The notes under the pieces are model-generated. The model was not told the DNA's origin, did no database searches, and worked only from the letters and a program-made list of their open reading frames with translations. Positions 54,120-64,000 of a DNA stretch of 64,000 nt are shown here, piece by piece. How positions within the stretch are numbered: the first letter of the stretch is position 1; every line of letters starts with the position of its first letter. Source of the stretch: Scedosporium boydii. Lineage: Eukaryota; Ascomycota; Sordariomycetes; Microascales; Microascaceae. The stretch is from positions 1 to 64,000 of the forward strand of contig NJFT01000055.1 in assembly GCA_002221725.1 (NCBI GenBank). The letters run 5' to 3'. The translations under genes were made by a program, and so were the position numbers.

Positions 54120-55905
54120 ATGGCAGATTCTCGCGGAGAAGCCGCGGGCTACTACCAGCAGCAGGGCGGCAATGGCTATGGTCCTGGTCCTCAGATGCAA
54201 TATGAACAACAGCCATACGGTCAACCATATGGTCAGCCGCAATATCAACAACAGTACCCCCCGCCGCAGAACCCACCATATCAACAAAAACCTCAGTATG
54301 ACCAGGGCGGAAATAATCCTCCCCCATATGGATATCAACCGCCTCAAGCCGTCAACGGCGAATATACCTTTGATCAGGCGTTCCGCATCGAGAAGCCCAA
54401 ATGGAATGACCTCTGGGCTGGCATTCTGGTATGCGCATCCGACGCTTTTCCCTTGCGGAACCCCTCTTGATGCACCGCACAACCGACACTGACCACCATC
54501 GTATAGTACCTCCTCTTTGTCGCTGGCTTCGCAGCTGTGTCAGGGATCGCTATTCGTGGATATGCGACAACGAGAAACGTCAACGGCGGCGGCATCTACG
54601 ATGGCACGAACAACTTTAGCCTCTCGACCAATACGATTATCCTCTTCGTCTTCTGTCTAGCTATAGCCCTAGTATTCGGATATGGCTATATCTGGCTTAT
54701 CCGGCTCTGGCCGAAGCAATTCATCTGGCTAACCCTCATTCTCAACGTTGTCTTCGCCTTCGTCACGGGCATTTTTATGATTGCTCGCCGATCCTGGGGT
54801 GGATTCCTCTTCCTGCTTCTCGGCGTCTTCCTGATTTTCGTTTACTGGTCATGGAGGAAGCGCATTCCATTCTCGGTCCTAATGCTTACGACTGCAATCG
54901 ATGTCGCAAAAAATTACGGCCACGTCTACCTTGTTAGTTTCCTCGGTGGAATCGTCGCCATCGCCTTTGCCGCCTGGTACGCAGTCACTGTCGTTGCCAT
55001 TTTCGCGCGGTATTCGACGGGTAACAACCCTGCCTGCGCCGCCAATGGCGACTGCAGCGATGGAAAGGTGGCTGGATTGATCGTCTTCTGCACGTTCACC
55101 ATGTACTGGATGTCCGAGTGGCTCAAGAATACCATCCACACCACCATTTCTGGCGTGTACGGCTCCTGGTACTACAGCTCTCGAAATTTCCCCAAGCATG
55201 CCACCCGCGGTGCATTCAAACGCTCCATGACCTACAGCTTTGGCTCCATCAGCCTGGGAAGCTTGTTCGTTGCTATTATCAACTTCTTGCGGCAGCTCTG
55301 CTCTATGGCTTATCAGTCGCAGGCTTCCGAGGGAGACATTATCAGCATGTGCATTATTTGCTGTTTGCAGTGCATTCTAAGCATGATCCAGTGGGCTATC
55401 GAGTTCGTGAATCGATACGCATTCTCATACATAGCTCTGTTTGGGAAGGCGTATTTCCCGGCCGCAAAGGCGACTTGGAAGCTCATCAAGGACCGTGGCA
55501 TCGATGCACTTGTCAATGTAAGTCTATTTTGTTTTATTGTTACGAAACCACGTGCTTTGATGAGATCCTAATCTCACAACTTTAAAGGAATGTCTCGTCG
55601 GTCCCGTCCTCACCTTCGGCGCCCTTTTCGTCGCATACGCCTGCTCCCTCCTCGCCTACCTCTACCTCGTCTTCACGAAACCGGAATACAACAGCAAGGG
55701 CGAATACACCGCAGTCATCATCCTGTTCGCCTTCCTCATCGGTCTTCAAATTGCTAACATCTTTACGACACCGATATCGAGTGGCATCGACACTATTTTC
55801 GTTGCGGCTGCTTGGGATCCCGAGGTCCTCATGAGGGATCACCCCGAGATTTACGATGCGATGGTGCGGGTTTATCCCGAGATCCAAGTCGCGATACATG
55901 CATAG
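54120..55905 (+). CDS. PNS1: Pns1, choline-transporter-like (CTL/SLC44) protein
   Basis: Three exons: 54120-54428, 54507-55517 and 55588-55905, 545 residues. The N-terminal 80 residues are Gln/Tyr/Pro-rich (YGQPYGQPQYQQQYPPP) and end in the conserved QAFRIEKPKWNDLWAGIL. About ten membrane segments follow, with the family blocks GGFLFLLLGVFLIFVYWSWR, GVYGSWYYSSR, GSISLGSLFVAIINFLR, and FVNRYAFSYIALFGKAYFPAAK; the last exon starts ECLVGPVLTFGALFVAY. Length matches Pns1 of other fungi (about 540). It is a plasma-membrane protein of the SLC44 group; in yeast no choline transport was found, so the substrate is uncertain. All splices are GT/AG and preserve frame. Confidence 0.95.
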
Positions 55906-56853
55906 AATTTTTCTTTTTTTTTTTTTTAGTTCCCTTTTTTGAGTAAACGTTTTGTGAAGTTGCGAGGGGTAGATTGACTTAGAGAGATGGACATGGGAGT
56001 TTCGTTTCTAAGTAATGATCCCATAGAAGCGCGTCAGAAGCATCTGTCATAAGTCATGGAATGCACTAGGTATGAAGATTTAATAATTCTTTCTCCCGAA
56101 TCCCGGGTCAGCCTCGCATTAGTTGGATCAACATTCATAATCCTGAAACGCATGCATGTGCACCGAGTATAGTAATCTGGCCAAAGGATTGGTTTCACTG
56201 CCTTTCTTCCAAGAGCACCAACGTAGAAACGTCCGATGTTGGATGTCAGGATTCCAGGATTCAGCAGGGCTTCGCTTCGTGGCGGACGTCAAAAAGGAGT
56301 AAGCGTCGCACAAAGTTAGGCTATTTATATTACCAGGACACCCACCCACACAGACTTAACGCGCAGCCAATCACGCCCCGTCTGTGTTTCTAAACTCGGA
56401 AACATGTCAGAGCTAAGAAGAAAAGGGTTCAATTTGCGATGCTGCCGATAGCTATGCTGACTTGGACAAACGAAAAATGATGCTCCAATGAAATGCAATC
56501 CCAAGTGGAGATATATCTCCGTAATGAAAAAACTGAACCTTAAGTTCGAACAATGCAAGCCGCTCCAAAGAAATATAAGTTAAAGAGAAGTAAACCGCGT
56601 CGACACCAGAGGGACTATATCCCAAAGCTAGCCGACGCCCAAAGGTAGGAGGTACAACTGAAATTAAAAGAAGAGGGTAGAAAGAAGATAAAAAAGATGC
56701 AAGTGAAATCCACCAAGAAAGGCTTTTGTTCCCTAATAATCTCATAGATGCAAGTGAGGACCGATAAGATCATACACTAGTCGCAGCCGCCATCGAGGTT
56801 AGAGTCTCGTTCTCCAAGTTCGCTGACAAGGAAGATACGAAAATAGGATAAAC
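55906..56853. other. Shared 3' intergenic region
   Basis: Convergent ends of PNS1 (plus) and the DUF4360 gene (minus). A T-rich tract lies at 55907-55927. No gene seen. Confidence 0.5.
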
Positions 56854-57537
56854 CTACGTGCAGGTCTGCCAGTTGCTGTTGCGAGATTGGTTGATGATAG
56901 AGAAAGTGATGTCATCAGCCACGAGAGAACCGCCAGCGTTGTTGTTAGTCCTCGTGAGGGTGAGCCGAGTAGCAGCCCTGGCGGTGACGGTAGCATCATT
57001 GGGCGAGCGGTTGATAACCTTGGCAGGAGCAATATCGATCCTCGACCACTGGTTCCCAGGAGCCCATACGCCGCCCGAGAAGGTGCTATCGGGCGGATTG
57101 GCGCTGTTTCCGGTAGAAGAGGTATAAGAGGCAGTCACACGACCCGTAGCACCAGAGTCGACCTGGACGAAGCCGTGGTAGGCCGCTTGGAGGTTTCCGC
57201 TGGTGCAGCCGCTTGGGTAGGTCAGAGTGAGGGTGACGGTGCAGTCCTTGGTGGTGACGCCTCCGAGGTTGGTGTTGTAGGAGCGGAAGGCGATGGTGCC
57301 TACGTCACGGTTGGAGGAGATGGTGACGGTGTAGGAGCCGGAGGGACAGCCGGCTCCTGAGGCGGTGATGGAGGCGAATTCAACCTTGGTGACGGCGCGA
57401 GACTCGAGGGTCGCGGGCTCGCGGACCTCGAGAGTGGTGTCTCTGGTTTCGATTGGGGCAACCTCAACTGGGAGGACGGCAGGAGCCGCAGCGGTGAGAC
57501 CCGCGAGGAAGAGAGTGAAGATGGACTTGAAGTTCAT
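56854..57537 (-). CDS. Secreted DUF4360-family protein
   Basis: 227 residues, single exon. A signal peptide (MNFKSIFTLFLAGLTAAAPA) is followed by a propeptide-like acidic region (about 21-48) with a likely Kex2-type site ESRAVTK. The mature domain starts VEFASITASGAGCPSGSYTV. It has the family layout: GCPSG, KDCTVTLTLTYPSGC, a beta-rich centre with YHGFVQVDSGATG, a DDITF strand and a closing WQTC. Four cysteines are placed as in DUF4360. These are small secreted beta-sandwich proteins of fungi; function unknown. It is divergent from the RCC1 gene, far apart. Confidence 0.92.
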   Translation of the reverse strand: MNFKSIFTLFLAGLTAAAPAVLPVEVAPIETRDTTLEVREPATLESRAVTKVEFASITASGAGCPSGSYTVTISSNRDVGTIAFRSYNTNLGGVTTKDCTVTLTLTYPSGCTSGNLQAAYHGFVQVDSGATGRVTASYTSSTGNSANPPDSTFSGGVWAPGNQWSRIDIAPAKVINRSPNDATVTARAATRLTLTRTNNNAGGSLVADDITFSIINQSRNSNWQTCT

Positions 57538-60500
57538 GGTGACAAAATTAGGGGGTTTTCGTAAGAATATTAAACAAACTACCTATAGAAGGTTGCAGGG
57601 TTGGAATCTGGATATAAAGAAGTCGCACTATATGATACGGTGTATAAGTGGTTAAGTGGTGAGTGATGTATCAAGATGCTATGCTATGAAATCCAGGTTT
57701 GGGATGAAAGAAAAACAAAGAGATAAGGAGATATTATATATACATGGATGCAAGCGCAGGAGAATCGGTGCCTGAGCTTGGGAGTAATATATGTAGGGCT
57801 ATGCTAAGCGCGAGATCCTTCATGTCGACTTTCCCCTTCCACGCCACGACGTTGGCGGCAGTGCGTAAGATTTCGGCCACGCCTGGGGGCCACCCGCAGT
57901 CACACTCAGCATCATTTTTTTTGCCCCCAATCCACCCCGACCAGGAAGAGGGAGTGAGCAGAAAAAAAAATGAGAGAAAAAAGGAGAGATGTAGGGTGAC
58001 ATTTTTTTCCGTGTTGAAGGGAAATTGTTGATGTAGGATGGTTACATTCGCACGTTCAATAGCGGGTGTTAGTAACGGGGGGTGGTCTCTTGATGGCGGA
58101 TGGCCAGTTACAATTGTACTGCTCGGACTTGGAGATCAAGGCACGAGCAAGTGTTGACGCAGCCTAGTACACAGACAACTGGCTGTCAATCTTACAATCT
58201 TATAAAATTTAGCATTGTTTTTTTCATCCTGGTAAGCCGAATAACCTCGCTTCACTGATAAAGAATATGGCGTTTTTCGAGCTTTTTTGGGACGAGCTGT
58301 ACAATGGGATGGGGAGGAGAATGCTTCCATACCAAGTAATCGCAATTAAAGACGATCGGGCGGAAGCGTTGAACAGACCGTGCCTTGATTCCTGGTCCGG
58401 GAATCCCAATGGTGGAGCAGGTGCCGAGCGCAGACCACCAAAGGTCTCAGACAGCGGCGCATCACGGGAGTTTTCCGGCCTGTGGAGGTAACCTCTGGTC
58501 ATGAATTGATCCGCTACGTCCTTTTTATCGACTCCAAATACCACCCAAAGCGCGGGATGAGTGAAACCGGGTGTCAGTCACTTCAAGGAGCCTCACCATT
58601 GGACAACCCCTGAAGAACATTGGTGATTACGAAGTATAACAGGAAATCCGGCGACTTGTTCGGTTGCTAAACATAGATCCTACCCGACTGGCGCTTTTCA
58701 ACAGTCTAGGATCGAGCGTCATGACCGGGCTAGATCGGAGAGTCGAAGAAAATCAAGGCAGCTCGTCGGGGAAATGGCTTGGCGGGCCCAATTGTTGCTT
58801 CTCATCCTCCTGCAGACTAAAATGTAGTCATCATCGAGGTATGGTTCTATCAAACCTCAAGAGAGGTCAGTGGCCTGCCACGTACCTCCACAAGTGGACG
58901 TGGATGCAGGAATGGAACTCTTGTTGTTCCGTGCCGCGTTGCTGGCCATTTAGCATTCAATACTGCAACTTCGGGTTGCTCTTGCAGTCGTGTGATGGAC
59001 GATTCGCACGTAATACTTCGTGGTGGTCAAGGTTGCGACGTTGAGTCCTGATCTGATCAGAGCGTTGTGCGGGGAAGGAATGGGGTGGGAAGGATCATCA
59101 ACTGAGATGACCCGGGAGTGCCATGTCTGAAGGGGATCGTATCCGACTTGCTGGAGGGATCGAAAAATGGGAAAGGGAGGGCTGCGGTCTTCTCAGCCTA
59201 GATCGACTTGCTCAGTAAGCGCCAAGGACTGAAGGACTCAAGGACTCGAGGACTCGGTGTTTCTCAAGTGTCATTGTCACAGTCACATTATACCCCGAAT
59301 AAAATTGTCTTCGGGGACGGAGAAAGACCATAATGGCAAGGTCATCCGCTCGAAGGCGACAACTTTTTGGCGCGCACACTAATGGTATCCGAGACACGGC
59401 ACGTATCCAGGATTGAAGAATGATCATCAAGATGGAGGGGCGTGGGTGTTGCTGGATTTTGGGTGGGATGAACCGGGGGTGGCCATGAATAGAATGGGGG
59501 CGGAATAAGCCACGCTCTCGAGGATTCTGAAGAGAATGCGAAGTCACATTGTTGCGCAGATAGAAAAAAAAGAGCCTGGAATGGAACGATGAGGTCTTTG
59601 TCTGTCGCTCTCGAGTGGTGGTTCCATGGAGTGTCCGGATCTCAGCGCAAGTCCGAGGAGAGGCGAGAACGAGGGCAAAGCGGACCGGAAGTTTGACTTC
59701 ACCTTGATGGCGCCAGGGCGATCCGACGAGACAAGCGCCCTCGATGCTGTCAGCCAGGCATAAATTAATCATTTAAGCTTCTATGAACCCTGGAAGATTC
59801 TTCAGCAGAGGCCTTCGGGCTCCTTCTCGAACGGCCAGGCTGTCTGAGGGTTTGGAATTAATTAAGCCTGCAGAAGAACTACCCATTACCCAGGTTCTGT
59901 CGGTAGCGGCAGGGGCGGAGCGGGAATGGATTGATCTGATCTCATTGATTGTTTTGTTTGACATCCGTCACTGGTGACTCGGTAGTAGTCGTGCATGCTG
60001 CGAGTTAACATTGAAATGTCTGTTTGTTATTATCATTTCACCATTCCCCTACCATCCTCCGGAGGGCCTGCAAAGCCCGGTTCGTGGCACCTAATCTAGG
60101 TAGCTTCCATGCTAATATCACAATGACCATGACGGATTAAGAAGAATCGAGGAAGACAGGATGCAGAATACTGCTGGTCTCATTATGACCAGAATGCGTA
60201 CATGGTGAGAAGTTGAAACACCTGTGCTAATTGTCCCAGGACAATGACCAGCTGCGATGCTTCAACGCTATTTTCTGAATTGTTCTAGGTCGACTTTACG
60301 ACGGCTTCATGGGGGAAAACATTGAAGCAATTGTTTGATATTTCCTACCCACATCCTTCTTCTCAGAGTTGAGCAGAAGAAAGAAACAAAACCTCGAGAT
60401 CACAAAGAATGCTATGTCTTGTCCACAAAGATGGTTATTGCCTGTTGCCATCGCAGCAGCTTTTTTGTTCGGTGGACTCCGACAAAGAGTCGATGAACAG

Positions 60501-60773
60501 AGCGAGATAGAAAGAATGGAAGGTCCTCGGTGCATCCTTTGTGTCCACTGTCCTGCGTAGAGAGACTGAGAGTATTTACGACAGGCACCAGACGACTTGG
60601 AGCTTCGCTAAGACCGAACTTGATGCTGTCTTCTTTCCAACACCTCTTGACTTGGAAAACACTCGACCAATCTAACTACTTCTCTGTAAAGGTCCTCATC
60701 TATCTTGACCGCATTCCCTTCTCTCCTCTTCTCATTTACCTCACCGACACATACCGAACTTGACTCAAACATA
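57538..60773. other. 3.2 kb gene-poor divergent region
   Basis: Lies between DUF4360 (minus) and RCC1 (plus). It contains tacgaagta at 58628-58636 and an 8-bp tandem repeat at 59225-59256. Short frames show no family features. The final 50 bases are C/T-rich leader. Confidence 0.5.
59225..59256 (+). repeat. 8-bp tandem repeat (aggactcg)
   Basis: Four copies: aggactga, aggactca, aggactcg and aggactcg. Located in the non-coding region between the DUF4360 and RCC1 genes. Confidence 0.85.
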
Positions 60774-62291
60774 ATGCCGCCCAAAAAAAAGTCCGTCACG
60801 ATGCCGAAGCCGAAGCCGAAACCCCCTCGTGATAAGGGAAAGGGAAAAGCCAATGCTTCTGCTTCCACCCGCAAAAGGACGCGCGGGGCCACAGAAACAA
60901 GAAAAGGTAACAAGAAAAGCCGAAAGACCACAGCTCTCAACAAAGCCCCGACCCAGCGACTCAACGTTTACGTCTTCGGCGCAAACGAGAACGGCGAGCT
61001 GGGACTCGGACCCTTTGCCGCTGAAGAGGTGGTTCGCCCGCGTTTGAACCCCCACCTCTCGTCCGACTCGGTTGGTGTGGTCCAGCTAGCTGTCGGTGGT
61101 ATGCACTGCGCTGCACTTACCCATGACAACAAGATTCTGACGTGGGGCGTGAACGACCTTGGCGCTCTTGGACGGGATACCACTTGGGATGGTGACATGG
61201 TGGATCTCAGCGATGCTGAGGATGACGTGGATCCTGAGAGGAATCCTAAAGAATCAACGCCTGGCGAGGTCGAGATGGACAATGTGCCTGATGGTACCAT
61301 CTTCGTCCAGCTCACAGCCGGCGACAATTGCACTTTTGCACTGACTAGTGAAGGTACTGTCTACGGATGGGGTACCCTTCGAGTATGTTTTCCCCCCCGT
61401 TTTCCCTGTTAGAGTTATCCCTAGGTTGCTAACTTATTCCAGACAACCGATGGCGCCACCAAGTTCCAGCCCGATGTCGATATCCAGCGAACACCCGCTC
61501 TAATCCCTGACTTGGAAAAGGTCACCAAGATTGAAGCTGGGTGTAATCATGTCCTAGCACTCGCGTCTGATGGAACAGTCTATACCTGGGGCTTTAGCGA
61601 TCAGTATCAGCTCGGCCGCCGCGTTCTGCAACGCCGGGCAGGTCCATGGGCTGGCCTTAACCCCCGTAAGCTTAGGCTGAAGGACGTCGTTGACATCGGC
61701 GTCGGTTCCGACCATTCATTCGCCATTACCAAGGACGAAAATGTCTACGGCTGGGGCTTAAACAACTTCGGACAAACGGGAATTTCTGAAAATGCTGGCG
61801 CAGACGCGGCCACAGTGATTGTCCCTACCAAAATCGATGGCCTGGCGGAGGTGTCGCAAATTGTTGGGGGTAACAAGCACAGCATTGCCCTTACCACCGG
61901 TGGGGATTGCTATGTCTGGGGTCGGCTTGATAGCTCTGCGACTGGAATGGACCTGGATACTCTGCCAGACGAAGGAGTGATTTACGACAAGCGCGATAAT
62001 CCTCGGATTCTATCCAAGCCAGCTCCTCTCCCGGATCTAAAGGCGAGCTTCATTGCTGCAGGTGGCGACCATACTTTGGTCATCAGCCAAGGCGATCGAA
62101 AGCCATACAGCTGGGGATTCAATGGCAATCACCAGACAGGCCATAACGTTGAAGATGATGTCGAAACACCTACGAAAATCGTATCTAAGTCAATTCGAGA
62201 TAAAGAGTTTGTCTGGGCCGGCGCTGGCGGCCAGTTCAGCCTGCTCGCGGAGGAGGTGGTCATAACAGTTGAATCGGATGAATCGAGTTGA
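60774..62291 (+). CDS. SRM1: RCC1-type Ran guanine-nucleotide exchange factor (Srm1/Pim1)
   Basis: Two exons, 60774-61382 and 61443-62291, 485 residues. The first 60 residues are very basic (PKKK, KPKPKPP, RKRTRG), a nuclear localisation and chromatin-binding tail. Seven RCC1 repeats follow, with characteristic strands such as VYVFGANENGELGLG, LTWGVNDLGALG, VYTWGFSDQYQLGRR, VYGWGLNNFGQTG and YSWGFNGNHQTGHN, plus the AxGxxHxxAL and AGDNCTFAL steps. The acidic insertion in blade 2 (about residues 145-175) is common in fungi. It acts in the nucleus to load Ran with GTP for nuclear transport and spindle assembly. The 60-bp intron has GT/AG ends. Start: ATG at 60774 (ataATGccg). Confidence 0.95.
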
Positions 62292-64000
62292 ATAGACACG
62301 GTATTTCGCCATCAAAGTTCTTCGTTACTTCGCAGGCACGTCCGTAATACGACACAGGAGTGTGAGGATCTTGCTAGAGGGCTTTGGGGTGGAGGATTTC
62401 TCCTCACGCCTCACATTCCTGGGACAGCATTAGTACGTTTTCGTACTTTGGACAGCCCTTCATTGATTGAGGTCCCGCATGCCGCATGCATGCCAGCCGT
62501 GTCGGGTACGCATTCCCGTCCAATGGCACTAACATTCATTGATCTCTGCGCTCTAAGCTTTGACGGGGCTCTTCCAATCTCTAGCCATGACCTATGGATT
62601 CATCCCGACTCAAGCACTCTCGAGCATTCCAACAGCTTACTCTGCTCTTCCCGCACCTGTCTGCCAACGCGGAAGCCCGAAAGCAGCATGTTCGCCGCCG
62701 GAAATGAAATGAAGGAATTGAGAGTCAAATACATTGGAATACGTTACATTTCCCGCTTCTTCACTCTCCCTGTTTCCATGATGAATCGTCGAGGTACTTT
62801 GTGCTACTCGCCTCACTGCCCGCCATCCAACCCTTCTTACCTTGCTTGTTGGATCTCATGTAATTAATATCGTATTCTTCTCCTTCTTACCTGCGGCAGT
62901 TCCTGGTGCCGCTGACATGCTTGATCCTTCCGCTTTATGAACCCCGAGGACAGGGCTCATTCAAGCAGGCACGCGCAGCTGTCAGGAGCAGAGCCGTTGC
63001 CAAGATTAGAAGGGAAAAGTATAATAATCTGTGATAATAAATCCATTTAAGATTTCTAGATCGCTTGAAGAAGGGCAGCCGCCCTTCCCCTGACCTCGGC
63101 TCTCCGTTAGGCGAGAGCCGTCCGCCCCGTATTCTGCCACCACAAGTCAGCATCACCGAGGATGACTCAATCCTACGATATGTACTGCCTCTGCCAGGCA
63201 CTTCTGGACACTCAGCATCTCTTGATGATTTCTCTGTTCCACATATTCCAAAAAACCCTCACTCCATATACCCTGGCTTGCATCATGCACTCACACCTAC
63301 AGATCTCGCGGAATCTTCTTCTCACCAGAGCGCAGTCATAGGCGTGTAGTGTGTCACCCTGAATACCACCCTCCCTCCGAGAGAGCCAAGGCATCTCCAT
63401 CATACACAGGACGGTTGCGCCGTGCCGCGTGACAACTTCGGCGCCACAGCCCCTATTGGCCAAGTCTGGCCAACTTCAGTGTCTATTCTCGACGGGTTTG
63501 TCCGCGGCCGCTGGTCCAATCTAGGCTCCCTGTGATGGATAGATGGCGAGCTTGTCTTGGGAGGATTTCTCATGGTGACTATGGCTTGGATCCCAGATCC
63601 TAGAGAGGTGGCTTATACGAACTTCCTTCTGTGTCGTAATGGAGCGTCGATAGGGCCTCGCTTTCGGCAATGATTCGCGCTTGATTCCCCTTCTGCCCGG
63701 AGCAGAGATGGAATAGGGAGTCGGTAGATCTGAAATTCCGTTCGGCCCAATATTGACGTAAGAGTCACTATTATCAGTGAGTGCTGCAGGTTAGCGTACC
63801 AAAGATGGGGGAATGTGAGCTCGGGATAGCTTAAACCACTTAGACGGGGAAAATCATAATTGCGACACTGAGATATCCAGATCGCGGGGCACCCGCTCCC
63901 AATGAGGGACCCAGGGCAGCTGTCCTCTGCAGCTTAAGCCCTCGCGGCCTTTTCCAACGCATCCTTGAACCAAAACACGGGTTGCGCTCGGATGACCGCA
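62292..64000. other. Non-coding right edge
   Basis: No gene with protein-like features seen on either strand; short open frames look like chance. I see no RNA gene or repeat. A gene may begin beyond the window. Confidence 0.45.

Noticed and set aside
1..64000. CRISPR arrays, bacterial operons, prophage or insertion sequences
   Set aside because: The window is nuclear DNA of a fungus with spliced genes; no direct-repeat arrays with spacers, no transposase-like frames and no terminal inverted repeats were seen.

Overview
This window is nuclear DNA of a filamentous ascomycete (Pezizomycotina). Genes are separated by long non-coding stretches. Introns are 57-135 bp with GT(R)AGT-type donors, CTRAC-like branch sites and YAG acceptors. 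The proteins are typical of filamentous fungi: Vam7 SNARE, EB1/Mal3, Drs1 helicase, App1 phosphatase, Pns1, RCC1, an OPT transporter, DUF4360 and DUF7730-type proteins. I cannot fix the class; a Sordariomycete or Leotiomycete is my guess. I see no integrated virus, no intact transposon and no biosynthetic gene cluster. Starts given here are ATG codons and splice sites were worked out by eye.

Layout. 1-8 kb: a small 95-residue protein (2353-2640), an F-box protein (3189-4853) and, convergent to it, a 785-residue membrane-anchored coiled-coil protein (8162-5805). 11-20 kb: Vam7-like PX-SNARE (minus), an APH-family kinase-like protein (minus), EB1 homologue (minus, 4 exons), and Drs1 DEAD-box helicase (plus, divergent from EB1). 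20-30 kb: App1-like phosphatidate phosphatase, a secreted or GPI-anchored cysteine-rich protein with repeated CC pairs, a PEP-mutase/isocitrate-lyase family enzyme, a MAPEG membrane protein and an intron-containing tRNA-Pro(AGG). 30-40 kb: an MFS transporter of the allantoate permease family, a small secreted protein and a secreted S41-like peptidase with a hydrophobic tail. 39.5-44.7 kb is a 5.2 kb stretch with no recognisable gene. 44.7-64 kb: an OPT oligopeptide transporter, a DUF7730-like gene interrupted by one in-frame TAG, a secreted substrate-binding-protein-like (NMT1/THI5 fold) protein, Pns1, a DUF4360 secreted protein and an RCC1 homologue.

The genes do not form one pathway. Housekeeping genes (Vam7, EB1, Drs1, App1, Pns1, RCC1) alternate with secreted, transport and lineage-restricted genes. 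The most notable observations are: the DUF7730 gene broken by a single CAG-to-TAG type change; a 9-bp palindrome-like word (TACGAAGTA/TACGGAGTA) recurring in at least nine non-coding places; stop-free introns of length 3n in the Drs1 and OPT genes; a bacterial-type solute-binding fold exported without any visible partner; the cysteine-rich tail-anchored protein; and a long ATG-less open leader in front of App1.
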